A stretch of DNA of 64,000 nt, taken from Lineolata rhizophorae (lineage: Eukaryota; Ascomycota; Dothideomycetes; Lineolatales; Lineolataceae). The translations under genes and the position numbers were made by a program. The notes beneath the pieces were generated by a model. That model ran no database searches. It was not told the origin of the DNA and worked only from the letters and a program-made list of their open reading frames with translations. Positions 36,101-48,422 of the stretch are shown here, piece by piece (positions within the stretch are counted from its first letter, which is position 1; each line of letters opens with the position of its first letter). The stretch covers positions 427,502 to 491,501 of the forward strand of contig MU001689.1 in the NCBI GenBank assembly GCA_010093515.1, written 5' to 3'.

Positions 36101-39100
36101 ATGCGCAGGATGGAGGAGACCGAAACTAGTTCGGAAAGGAACGCCTCTCCTCCACGCTCCCCTTTGTCGTACTCTCCACGCCGACAACGCTCTTTCCTGC
36201 GGTCCCGTCCACAGGTTCGACGCTCTTCAAAAGTGGACGGATATGAATCAAGATCACCGTCAGACGCTAGCACAGACTATCGCTACGGCCCAAGCAATGA
36301 GGCGGAGCTCAAACTGTACGAAGAAGCCAAAAAGCACGCTATTCGAAAGGGAGGGACAGTCTATCTTCCTTCCGAGGTTTGGGGCAAGTACGAAGGTTAC
36401 TCGCTAAATAGCCATTTATGCGTGTCTTTGACCTCGACGAGCTTCTTTCTTGACAACAACGCCCAAGATACGGATTCCCACTCTCCTGGATCTCATCAAC
36501 CATCACAAGAACTATCGAAGTCAAGTGACCATGCACGCGCAAGGTGCCAACACATCGACCGTGTTGCCATTATCAACAAGCCTCTAGAGCAAGCAATAAG
36601 GCAAGTGAATGGTAATAGCGTCGCCGACGTCTTTCATAGACCGCCCTTCAGGTGCATCGTCCCATATGAACAAAAATTCAGAGAGATGTACCGCGACAAA
36701 GAGGCAGAATTCAAACGTCTAGCTGCTGAGCATCCGAACCATCCATCCATTTCACGGGAAGATCCTTCGGTTCCCGAATCAATGACTTTCACGACCAAAG
36801 TCTTCCGCGATGGGGACGGTGCAAACTTGGAAGAGATGGACCGGACTAGAATATTACTAGACGGCCTTAAAGCACTCATTGCGTTTCTGGATCACGACAT
36901 TGTTGATCTAGTGGAAACACACCGAAAGATCATGTCCAGAACCATTGAGAAGATCCCGTTTCCATATTTGTGGCATCTTTTCGTGCCAGGCCAAGAGGTC
37001 ATTTCCACAAAACCAGTGTACCAAGTATACCGTGTGATCAATGTGATGGACGGAAGAAGGGCCCTAGCAGAAGGAAGCGAAACAACGGGAGCCCCCGGTC
37101 GGAACATAGTTGAAGCCTTAACAATCCAATGCATGTTCTTCAGCTTCGACGGCCAGAAATTTGGTCCCACGGAATGGACAATCTCGATAAAGCCATACGA
37201 CAACGACCTTGATATCAACTCCTTGGAGGCGTATCCATTGTGGTACAAGGGAGAAGGACTGGAAAAGGACTTGATTCGGAGAGGGAAGAAATTCGCGGAA
37301 CTGGTGCAAGTTACGCATAGACGATATAAGGGACTAAGCGTCGGAATCGATGGCCTGGAACGGCCCGAAGAGGTTTGACTCTATTGGCAACTTATGTTTG
37401 CACGAAACTAACTTGTACAAAACAATCGTAGATCGAAAGCGACGTAATAATCGACCCTGAACTTGGATTCCGCGACCCCAGTTCAAAAATAGAGGCCTCG
37501 ACATTCTTGGATTTCCGGTCACTTTCAACCCTTGGACAGGACGCGCAATCACGTGAATATCTAAGTGGGAGTACCTCTATAACTTTCGAGGAGCGCGACG
37601 TCCTGAAATCTCGCATGTCCGGACTTCTCAATGAAACCGACCTCCTGGACGTTAAACAACACTACGAAATGGACAGGAACCACTGGATCCTGCTTCCTTA
37701 TAGCGTACTTGGCTATGTTCTGCTTAACCGCAAGTGGTGTAGGTGTGATTAGATCTAACTACAGTAAGAAAATCGGCTGATGAATTTAGACCTGCTGAAT
37801 ATCGACTTGATTGAGGAGGTCGATACGGTCAAAGAAGGGGGCCCTGACGGGTTCGACGACCTCATTCTTCCCCCAGGCCACAAAGATATTGTCCGAGCGC
37901 TAGTCAAGACTCATGCGCGCGCCCAACGGACACCGACGGGCAGTGATATGAAGATCCTTTCCCAGCGGGAACTTGATCTTGTCAAAGGCAAAGGCAAAGG
38001 CCTCATCATTCTGCTCCACGGTGCCCCAGGTGTGGGTAAGACGTCTACTGCGGAATGCGTCGCGGCTAACACGGGCCGACCTTTGTTTCCAATCACTTGT
38101 GGCGACATCGGAGGAACCACTGCTCAGGAGGTCGAATCAAATCTCGAAAAGTTTTTCGACTTGGCAAGGAAATGGGGTTGTGTGCTACTACTTGACGAAG
38201 CCGACGTTTTCCTCAGCGAGCGGCAGAAAGGCGATATAAGACAGAACAGTCTCGTGTCTGGTAAGAGAGAATATAGTGATAAGTTCATTCAGTACGACTA
38301 TGCCTAACGATAATAGTTTTCTTGCGCGTGTTGGAGTACTACTCCGGCATTCTCATCTTGACAACGAACCGCGTTGGCGAATTTGACGAAGCGATCAAAT
38401 CCCGCGTCCATTGTCCCCTTTACTACCCGCCTCTCAACAAGAAAAATACTTTGGGAGTTTGGCAGATGAACCTGGAACGGCTCGAACGCAAAAACAAAGG
38501 CTCAGAGTCCAAGCTACCCGTGGTATTTGATCAGAAGGAAATCATGGATTTTGCGAAGCGCCACTGGAAGGCTGGGAATCGTTGGAACGGGCGACAGATC
38601 AAGAATGCTTTCCAAACCGCGATAGCTCTGGCCGACTGGGACAACCTGAAGCGCGAGGACGGTTCGGAAAAGAGGTCTAGCGCTCATTTGGAACGCAGGC
38701 ATTTCGAAAAAGTCGCAGAGGCCAGCGCACACTTCGAGCGCTACCTCACGATAGTGCGGAGCAACCAGTCCGATCAAGCCCGGGCAAGAGCGCACGAATG
38801 GCGTCGGGATGACTACGCGGACGAGCTTTCAGAACGTGCCAGGCGCAAAAAGAAGAGCACCAAGGGCAAGAAAGTAGCCACAAAAATTCCGTGGCCTGCG
38901 CTCTCTTCGGAGGATGATTCTGATAGCGACACCTCCGACTCAAGCTCTGCGACAAGTGAAACCGAATCCGAGTCAGAACCAGTGAAGAAGAGACGGGGAC
39001 ACAAACGGGGTAAGAATAAAAAGGCTAAGAAAACATTGTCGGATAGTGATGGGAAGGCGAAGAACGCCGGGAAGAAAAAAGGCAAAGCAAAGGAGGGCAA

Positions 39101-39191
39101 ACCCGTCGACGGATCTAAAAAGAAACCGTCAAAAAAGGAGGAAGACGAGGCCGATTCTGCGTCTTCTGACTCAGACTCTGGGTCTGACTGA
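36101..39191 (+). CDS. DUF7025-AAA+ ATPase
   Basis: Model: join(36101..37372, 37432..37738, 37790..38260, 38317..39191), 974 aa. The N-terminal disordered Ser/Arg region is followed by a DUF7025-type domain (about 190-425; PYLWHLFVPGQEVI, VYRVINVMDGRR) and an AAA+ module. Walker A is HGAPGVGKTSTAE, Walker B is CVLLLDEADVF, and sensor-1/arginine-finger segments follow in LILTTNRVGEFDEAIKSRV. A lid region (FAKRHWKAGNRWNGRQIKNA) comes next, then a Lys/Ser/Glu-rich charged tail of about 120 residues that could be a nuclear or nucleolar signal. This architecture is widespread and multicopy in filamentous fungi; the function is unknown, and substrate unfolding or remodelling is inferred from the AAA+ class. 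The first donor (gtttga) is weak but is required to reach the next conserved exon. Exon 1 contains an unusual hydrophilic stretch at residues 115-160 that could hide an unrecognised intron. Confidence 0.83.
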
Positions 39192-41313
39192 AATTTCTTT
39201 TCTCTCGGCTTATATTCCTTTTAGTCGTTGTGCCGCCTAATGCGTTAAGGATACAATTTCTGTCTCTCGTGCCGAGTGCGGAAGACTGCGCCAACATGCC
39301 ATGCCGCCTTCAAAGCAACCTCTACCATTTGCGGACATTAATTTCACTCGAGCTACTCAATTTCTACCATCGAGATTGCCACACCCAATCCTATCACCAC
39401 TACCTTCGCACTCCCAGCCCTCACCGAACAAAGCCGTAGCCATCAACCCCTTTCTCACACCCACCAACCCACACCTCCCCAACCAGCCACTCTCCCCACC
39501 ACCGTCCGGCGGCCCTACGCTCGCTCCCCGCATAAACCCCCCAAGCGTTCGTCCGCCATATGTAGCCCCTCAACCAAGCGTGCCCCCCCCACCAAACACG
39601 CATCGCAACACCTCTCCAAACCCCCGCACGCACCCTCTTCCACCCCAATCCTCTCGTCACCCCGCCCCGCTCCGCCGTCTCCAAGGCAAGCGGCCCAAGA
39701 TCTCGGCGGATGCCCATTGCCAGGCACCGCACCCAGGCCAGATAGCATCCTTGACCGACGCGTTGGCCGCGGCGTCCGTTTGGGCCGCGCAATCAGAAGC
39801 CGGCCGAACCCGCCGGCATGAGCATCAACGGCCGTCGCGACCCCGGCTGGGCTTGATTCATGCCGGGCCGGCGCGTCGGTCGACCAGCTCCGCGCGCAGA
39901 CGCACACGTATACGAGGCACGCAGAACGACCGCGCATGAGCAAAGCGCAGAGATTACATTGTCGATGAGAGAAGCGAGAGCTCCTCTCGAGAGGGCCCAC
40001 TTTCATCTTTTGTGTTTTGGCGTGTATAATTTCATTACGCACTGAGCAGCTCGTTCCTATAAAGAGCCCGCATTGCCTCCACCTCGCAAGCCCGCCTCTG
40101 ACTTACGCAGGCGCCGAAAGATTCGAATCCCGAGGACACCGAACCAGAACAGAACAATGTAGAATGGAACCAGACAGAAGAACCCCGCATCTGACTACTT
40201 CACTCCCCGCTGTCCTAGACAAACAGACAAAAAAACTAACAACGTTCCACAGCAAAAAAGCACACAAGACCAGTTAAGGATCGCAAGGACAGAGAAAAAA
40301 AGGCAACTAGAGGCGGCGAGCTCATTTCGAACTAGGGTATCCAGATGAAAGAAGAATTACGAATGGGCGCGCTCACGCAAACTTCACACAACAGCCCGGC
40401 TCTCTCCTGTCAATCCATCCATCCATCCATCGTCCAGACCCAACAATCGTCACTCCCACATACCGTCCGCACACGATCCCCCATTCTTACGGCCGTTTTC
40501 CGAAAAGTAAGCCCACGTCGAAGCAACCAAGCAAAAAAAAACACCATTACCGTCGTTCCCGAAACCGACCCATAGATACACCGGACCGCCCTTGCATCTT
40601 CCCTCCCCCTAGCCGTTCACCAACCCTATCAAATGGCCAAAATGGAAATAAAGGCCACAAAAATAAAAATAAAAAAATAAAAAAGACAATAAAAACCTAC
40701 AGGCAACAATGAAGCCACCCAAACATTAAAAGCCAATGCTGGATGCCCCAGGTCAGATAAAGATACCATAAACAAGGCCCCAAAAGAGAAGAAAAACAAA
40801 AAAGCGCAAAGAGGAATACAAAAAAAAAGAATCACGAATTGAAGATGAAAACAACATAGCCCTCGCGAGCTTTCTTTTGACCGGAAGCTCTAATCCGAAC
40901 GAACTCGCTGTTCACACAGACCGATCTACCGACAAGAGGCAAGAAAGAAAAAAAACAAGTACGCCCGGCTGTTTTTCTCGCCGAACACCGAAGTTCGTGT
41001 GCATCGACCGAAAACCGAGGAAGCGCAATCCGAGAAGAGCAAGTGGTAAGACATGAACTTAGGGATCGGACCCCGCGAAAAAGAAAAAAAGAAAAAACGC
41101 CCGGCGTCGCCAATGTCCCTTTATAGTGTGGATATCTTTGTCTTCCCATACTTCTTTCCATTCTTGCATTCCTCTTGCAAAGACGGCTCGACACGGCTTT
41201 TGAGGTTTCTTTTCTTTTAATCTTTCGCGTTCTAATCAGATGAATGTTGTTTCGGCTCGATCGATCATCTCCGCTAGACGGCAGGTCCTCGCTCAGTACT
41301 TCATCCACTCATC
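39192..41313. other. Intergenic region between AAA+ and kinesin genes (convergent)
   Basis: This holds the 3' ends of both flanking genes. A frame at 39301-39939 (+, 212 aa) is Pro/His/Ser-rich with an antisense frame over it; it starts close behind the AAA+ stop and has no family signal, so I do not annotate it. The part from 40,200 to 41,200 is strongly A-rich on the plus strand with many AAAA runs, consistent with a long transcribed but untranslated 3' region. Confidence 0.5.
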
Positions 41314-44300
41314 TCAAACAGCCTTCCCTTCCTCCACCACAGGTCCCACCGCTGCTGCCGCCGCCGCCGCGGCTCCCGTCCCCACGGCCGCCGTACTCTC
41401 CCTCTTCGATCCACCGCCCGACCCACCCCCTTCCCTCCCAACTCGATCCTGAATCATCTCATCCAACAACCTCGTCATCTCGTCGACGCCCTTAGCCCTC
41501 TTCTCGCCGAGCATCGGGCTCAGCAGCGCCACGGGGCTCTTGACCGGGGGCCCGCTGCCGCTGCCGCTGCCGCCGGCACCGGCACCGGCGCCGCCGTTGT
41601 TGTGCGCCGTCGCCCCGCCCGACAGCGACGAGTGCGCCGTCCCGAAGCTGCCGCTCCCGCTGCCCGCCGTCGTGAAGCTGCTGCTGCCGCCGCTGGCGCG
41701 CACGCTGCCGCTGGAGCCAGCCGAGCGGCGCTCGCTGGCCGAGCGGCGCTGGTCGCGCGGAGGGTGGTGGTGCTGCTCCGAGGAGCGGCGGCCGAAGGCG
41801 GCGAGGCCGAGACTGCCGTGGTGGCCGTGGTTGGCGTGGTTGTGGTGGCCGTTGGGCGTCATGGCGCGCGTCGTCGAGCCCGAGCCCGGCGTGACCGGGG
41901 ATCCGTCGGCGGCGGCCGTCGTCGGGCTCGCGTGCGAGTTCGTCACCAGGTCCGCCATGTCGCGATTGCGGGCCGCCGAGCGCAGCGCCGTGATCATGCG
42001 GTCTTTGTCGTCGAGACGAGCGCGCAGATCCGTGATCTCGGCATCCTTCTCGCGTAGCAACGCCTCCGCGGAGCCTTCGTCGCCTGTTGCCCCACCGGGA
42101 CCGGAGTTTCCCCCCCGTGCAGCGGCGAGGCCCATGCTGACGCGGCTCTGACTGCTGCGGCGCGCTTGGAGTAAGCGTTTCTCCAGCGTCGAGATGTACC
42201 GGTTCTTGTCGGCGAGGTCGGCTTGGAGCGCGCGTATCTGGGCTGCGCTGCTTGCCGTCCCGTCGCCGTTCTCGCCCATGCTATCGTCTTCGTCATCATT
42301 GATGGGCACGGTTCCGGGTGTGCTGATAATGGGGCTCCCGCCGTTGGCTGAGCTTCCGCTAGAGGCGCGTGTGCCCGGTTGCTGTGTTGCCGCAGTAACA
42401 GCCAATACAGAGGCACCGTTGAGCGCGAACGGCACGGTCGCAGACGGCGGCCCAGACTGATGTGAGGCAGATGAACGAGCGGAGATAGGTGTCGGAAGGG
42501 GGTTGCTGTACTCGTGTCCGGAGGCCATACTTAGAATCGACGCACGGCCCGAAGTCCTTCGCTGCATGCTTAGGGACGAGTACGAACTAGAAGTGGAATT
42601 GACGCCCAAGCTCTTCGAGCTCAGGATGAGACGGTTAAGATGCTCGATGCGCTCCTTGAGCGCCGTGCGCGCCAGCTGGATCTCGAGCATCTGCTCCTCG
42701 TGACGCATTTGCGATTCCCTCTCAAACTGCAGCGCTTTCTCTTCCTGCTCTTTGTCGCGCTCCTCGCGCTCCTCCTCTTCTTCCTTTTCCGCCTTGGCCT
42801 TATTCTGCGCTTCTAGCTGTTTCCTCAGCTCCTGAATCTCCATCCGGTACCGGTCCAGCAGCGCACGCGATCCCGCGTCTCCGTTCGGCATGGCCTCCTC
42901 GCTCTTCTTCGCATGGCTAACGATGTTATTCCGCGCGCGGGCCGCGAACTTGAGCGTGTTGAGCGTTTCGCCCGTGTGGCTCGACGCCGCAGCGACCGAG
43001 CCTCCACACCCGATCTGGATCGTGCACAGGATACTGACAAGCGAATTACCGCTCAGCGCCGGCTGTAACAGGCGCGTAAGCTTTGAGTCTCGGTACGGCA
43101 GGTGAGCGAGCTTGTTGCTGTTCCCGCCGCTATCCTTGCTACCTGCACCGCCCTCTGCAGCCTTCTCCTTGCTGTCACCCGCCAGCCGCGCAATCACCGT
43201 CCCGAGCGTTAGCAAGCTCTTGTTGATGTGCGCACCCTCCGTCCGGCGCTCCTTGTTCTCGGCCGCCTTCTCGGACCCAGCCAGGTCGATCAGTGACAGA
43301 GTTGAAACGCGCACACCGCCCGGTACCATGCCCGTGCGCTTGCTGCTCGGGTCTGTCAGTGACCCGTTCGAGCCCGGTACGCGCTCGCGGCTTTCCACCA
43401 CGATCTGGACCACGGCGTGCGACCGCGAAGAACGCGCGTTCCATTGCGTGCTACCGGTGCGACGAGCATTGTCGCCCCTCGCAATCACACGGAGCAGTTG
43501 AGTCGGGCTTTGCACGATTTCCTCCTTCAGCGGGGTTGCGTAGACGCCACGGCGGGGGTCCTCGCGCAGCTTGATTTCTTCTTGCGGTGGGGCGGGTCCA
43601 GTTCCGGTTCCGTTGGTAGGAGCCGATAAAAGATCGTAGATCCTCTCATTGTAGATTTCCAGGTAGCTGACTCGGAGCAGGAATTCGCGGTGGGGAGTTT
43701 CGCGGATGAATGAAAAGATGTCGGTGATGGCTAATGGGATCACGCCCGGGTTGGTCGCGGTCCCCTGCATGCTGAAGGTTTTGCCTGTACCGGTCATGCC
43801 GTACGCGAACACGGTGCCGTGGTAGCCTTCCATGACTCGCCGCACAAGCCGCTTGGCGGCTGAGTCGTAAACACGAGCATTATAATCATGCGTCCCGAAA
43901 ACGTTGTCTGAAACAAAAAGGAATTAGCCCACTGCTTAGACTTGAAGATTATTTCTCTTTACAAAAAAATTTCGGCCGATAGACCATAGCGAGAAACATC
44001 GTCATCGTTAATGCAAACGCACAATAGTAAACTTACCGTAGTTATATTCGCCGCCTTCGCGACCGCGATAGGATATTAGCGACTTCCGACTGTCGACCAT
44101 CCATTCGCCCTCCGTCTTGGCGTCATTGCTCGCAGCATCGGGACGAACGCGCACGCTAACAATCACGTTGCCCTTGCCGTCCTTGGAGCTCGATTGTCGT
44201 CGGTCGGCACCGGTCTTGGCGTGGGGTCCTTTAGTCTCACCATGATCCATGTCCTCAAACGTGGTGGCGCTGGTGGCGTAGGAACCCTGTGCGGAGGAGG

Positions 44301-45120
44301 TCCGGCTGCCGGGCGGAGACGGGAGCGCGAGCAACGAGGTGGACGGGTTCGCCGCCAGCTTGCTGCCGTTCACCTCGCTAGGGCTGATGCCGCTGGTGCT
44401 GGGCAGACGCGACGGGATGCCGGATCGCGGCGTCGACACGGCACGTATGCCCGACTGTCGCGGCCCGGACTTCTTCCTCACGCTCCCATCACGGGCCGGA
44501 ATCGCGCTCGCGCCGGTTGTGCCGGCGCCGAGTTGCTTCATGTCCGCGGTGCCATCGGTCGGGGTCGTGCTAGCGGAAAGAGGACTGGACGGGTGGCTTG
44601 TCACGCGTCCGATGCCTTTTGGCGGCTGCGGAAATGAAGGTATGCTGACGGTTTTGCGGAGCGTCTTTGCGGGCGTTGGTCCCGACTGCGAGCCGTTGGA
44701 TCCAGGGGTATTGGACGAGGCGGTGGAGAGGGTGGGTACGGCGCTCGAGGAGTGGGTTTGAGAAACGGCGGACGGTTTTACGATGCCGGATTGTGCGTGC
44801 GAATTTGCCGTCGGCAGCGTGGACACAGAGTAGGTTGAAGAATTTGTCGTGGAGGCCGTGGTGGCCGTTGTGCCGGTGGAGGAGGAGGAAACGGCGCGCG
44901 AGCTCAGGGAGGGCAGCTGCGAGGAGGCGGCCGAGCCGCGACGTGATTCGCGCCCGGCGCCGGCGGCCCCGAGCCCGGGCCCACCGGCACCCGTGGCCCG
45001 CGGCGGACTACCGCCGACGGAGTTCTTGCGGCCCTTGGGTACCGGCAGCGAAGGCAGCGGAGTGTTGGGCGGGCCAAACGCCGGCCTCGATGGGCGAGGC
45101 AGCGTCGTCGTCGCCATCAT
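41314..45120 (-). CDS. kipA: Kinesin-7 family motor, Kip2/KipA/Tea2 type
   Basis: Model: complement(join(41314..43907, 44037..45120)), 1225 aa. It is a plus-end-directed microtubule motor expected to carry tip complexes and control polarised growth. Seen: a Ser/Thr/Pro-rich N-terminal extension of about 310 residues; motor start GNVIVSVRVRPD; FGTHDYN, restored across the splice; P-loop GMTGTGKT (about 398-405); switch I NARSSRSHAV; switch II LIDLAGSEKAAENKERRTEGAHINKSLL (given as DLAGSE and HINKSLL); a neck and coiled coil (about 714-790, very Glu/Lys-rich); a second short coiled coil near ALQADLADKNRYISTLEKRL; then a long Gly/Ser/His-rich tail. The long N-terminal extension before the motor is typical of Kip2/Tea2/KipA. 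An upstream in-frame ATG at 45189 would add 23 residues; I chose MMATTTLPRPSRP at 45120. Confidence 0.88.
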
Positions 45121-48100
45121 GGTGTCTGCCGCCGCTCTTCCCGGCAGAAAAAGCAGCTCGGCGGGGTGCGCGGCGGGTTGCCCGCCCACGGCTGCGCCCG
45201 GGCGGTCGTGGAGGACCGACGGCAGGCGAAGAAGCCCGACGGCGGACTGTGCGCCGCTGCGTCAACGACGGGCGCCGGCGGCGATGCGCGCGAAGTGGTG
45301 CTGGGGAGGCGTTCGTGTGCACCGCGGGGAGCGCCGTGGACGCAGTCGGTGCGACCTCGCTCACAAAGGACGCGGGTAGACGCGGAGGCAACGGGGGAGG
45401 AGGGGCGTGGCATCCAGCAGCACCCGCGAGACTCGCTGCCATGCAACAGCACCAGGCGGTCCGCGATCGTGGAGAGCTATCGTGTGTGGGTGGGGATGGG
45501 TCGGCGTGAAGACTTTTGCAAAGGTCCAAAAAAAAAAAAAAACGTGGAGTGTGTGGTAAAGGGAGGAACAAGTTTTGGAAGATCAACCCGCAGTGAATGC
45601 CAGATGCTCCCAGCGTAGCGGGACTCGAGCGGCCGTGTCGGGCACGCACGAGCCGGAAACGTGACGCCTGCGGCGAGCCAGTGGTCGCGAGCTTGTGAGT
45701 AAGAGCAGCGCGGCGAAAAGAACCAGAACGACGCGCATGCACCTGCTAAGGCGGAGCAGCGAATGCGCACGAATCGTCGGCGCCCGCTTCTGCTTCTGAT
45801 TCAGGACTGCGGTGTCCTGCGCTGCTGCGGGCGGGCTGTGGTGCACGGGTGCGCCGTCTCCCGGCAGCCGCAGGCGGGCCCGGGCTCCAGGGATGATGCC
45901 ACTCGCGGATGCGCGCCCGCTGCCAGCCGACGCAGCCAACCGGCCCGGTCGAGGGGTCGTAGCGTCGCGGGTGCGTGCGGCCGGTCCCTCAGAAATGTCG
46001 CCGCCCTTCGGGGGTGATGCTCGGTCTGGGAGAGAGGGGTGCCGGAGGCGATGTGGATTCGGGAGGTTTTTTTTGGAATTGAATGGATGGTATGGAGAGG
46101 TCTTAGGACGGGGACAAGTAATCGGTCCCGGTGCTTCGAAGAACGTTTTCAGGCGGGAAATTGTTCCACAAGGGTAAAAAAGAAAAAGGATAAACAGCAA
46201 CACACGTAGCCCGGCGTCTCCTCTACGTCGGGTCCCTCTTGGTTCCCTTTAGGTCAAAGACCCCCGGGAAACTAAAAGATGGTGGGCAGAAAGGACAATA
46301 ATCTCGCAAAAAGGCTGCAGGAACGGCTCGCTCCCTGCAGGCCCCCGGCAGGGCAGACAGTCGACCACTACCCAGAGAGGCTACCTCGTGCAGACGACCA
46401 AGACCGCCGGCCCAATCGAGCAACACCCAGTTCCCGAAATCGACGCCCGTTATCGCCAGGCCCAGCCCATTAACACGCGCTTGACAGAGAGAAAAAGAAA
46501 TTGGAGAATCGCGAGCCCGGGAAAGGGGCTCTCGGGGCGGGTGCACGAGGAGAGAGAGCACCGACCACCGGAGGCTAACGTTTAGGGCGCAAGGGCCGCG
46601 CACAGGGCGAGAGAGCCGGGGGGGAGATCAGGAAAAGCCACAGGTGCTCGAGGGGCGGCATCGTCATTAAAATAATTTTAATTGTGTCTGCCCTGTCGAG
46701 ATCATCACGGTGTGCTGCCGGCCGTGACGCTCTCGCCCAACAACCAGCACGCTGGATCGGCCCCTACTCCGATTACTCACATACAGCACCCCGCCAAGGC
46801 GACGGGAGTGAAGCACATCAGCCTGGCTCCACTCCCCGCCGATGCCTCGCCCGCATTGCGCCATGAGCGAGGGAAATCGCTGGAAGTCGGAAACGTCTTG
46901 GAAGGCAACTGAGGTCGCGGCCCCTCCGCCCCACACAGGCCAAGTGACATCCTCCTTCTCCAGACGTTTCGACCCTCTCCCGGGTCCAAGGCGCACTCTC
47001 CCCTGTCCACTCGGGCCCTGGCCCCGGTCACTTCGCTCACTCTTTCCCGCCTGCGCCCCCGGCTCTTCTTTCTTACTCTTTTTTCTATTTCCCGCGCCAC
47101 CGTCCAACCGGTTTGCCGCGATTGGCCTATAATATCAAGGTGATCTACGTATAACGGCCCTAGCTAAGGGTGCCTGAAGCGGGATTGGGCTAGGCTTCTC
47201 CGGCGGGCTTGAGTGACCCTTCCGTTCTGTTTCATTCAGGGGCATCCCTTTTTCGGGTTTTCTCCCCGGCCGTTATTTCGTGCTCGTGGTGCGTGTGTGG
47301 GGTTTACGAAGCCTCGCGGAGCACAAAAGCCGGGTACGCCTATACAAATTTCCGAGTACGTATCTGTCTATGTACCGTTGAATGGAGGACGTACGGAGTA
47401 CATGCGTGCTGTCTGGTAGGTATCGGCCCACCTTGTGGTGCGACGTTGAAGAATCTCGAGTGTCAGACGCTCGGCATGTGAAATCCGATCCGTGTCTCTC
47501 GCGTGCGCATGAAAAGTATCGCACTGCAGAGGTGCTTCACCCTGCCTGCATGCAGGTTGCAGATATAGACTTTGGTAAAGAGAGCTGCAGAATTCGAGGT
47601 GAGGTACGGAACATTCGACTCGAAGAGGATAGTTGCACCATCGATCCCTTCTGGATCTTCCACGCCGCCCGATTCCCCCCGGCTGCTCCTTCGCCTCGAT
47701 GTTCTCTCGCTTCCGCGGTCCACGCCTTCTCCGGCGCGGCTGATGCCGCGCAGTTTAGCCGCGGGTACATATCACTCCTCCCACTCAGTTCAAGACGAGG
47801 GGGTGACGGCGACGGCGATGGGTCCGCTCGTCTCTTCACTCAATGGTTCCGATCACGGTGCCAGCCGAGATGGAACAAATGTTGGGCTCGGAACCAGCGT
47901 CCGGGTTGGGCGGCCCGCGAGTTGGCGTCCGATCCCGCTCTCGGGCACCTACTCCTTCTCATTGCTCACTGGATAGCAGAGAGATGACCACCAACACACG
48001 ACGCTTCACCAACAGCAACAGCCATTGATGGCACCAACATCATCAACTGCTTCGTCCAAAACCTTCTCACCTCCAGCCCCATTTCTCATCTCCCCATAGG

Positions 48101-48280
48101 CAGGCGGCCAGGAGCCCTTAGGACCGCAGACATGCGCGCCGGCAAGCCTCCGTCACAATTCGCTCCCCATCCCATCCCCACATGCATCTCCGCCGACCGG
48201 CCGGGAGCCGGGCCCGGCTGCCCCGTCCCGCATCCGAGCCTCTACTGCACGCCGCTCGTCTTCCAGCACATGCACACCGC

Positions 48281-48309
48281 GCAGTAGCAGCAGCAGTAGC
48301 AGCAGCAGC
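48281..48309 (+). repeat. Interrupted CAG triplet repeat
   Basis: About nine CAG units broken by two TAG units, outside any supported gene. Confidence 0.75.
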
Positions 48310-48393
48310 GCCAGCGCAGCCCCCTCTCCTCGCAGCGGACATTATCTGCCCGTTCCCCCCCACCCTCCGCCCTCCCCACCATCGCACCCCATT

Positions 48394-48422
48394 CCCTCCC
48401 CTCCCCTCCCCTCCCCTCCCCT
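48394..48422 (+). repeat. (CCCTC)n minisatellite, G-quadruplex-capable
   Basis: About five to six tandem CCCTC units. The minus strand carries regularly spaced runs of three to four G, so it could form a G-quadruplex. Confidence 0.85.

Noticed and set aside
39301-39939. 212-aa Pro-rich frame after the AAA+ gene
   Set aside because: Low complexity, antisense frame across it, very close to the upstream stop, no family signal.
40121-40145. tRNA T-loop-like sequence gattcgaatcccg
   Set aside because: The flanking bases do not form the T stem and no cloverleaf can be drawn around it.
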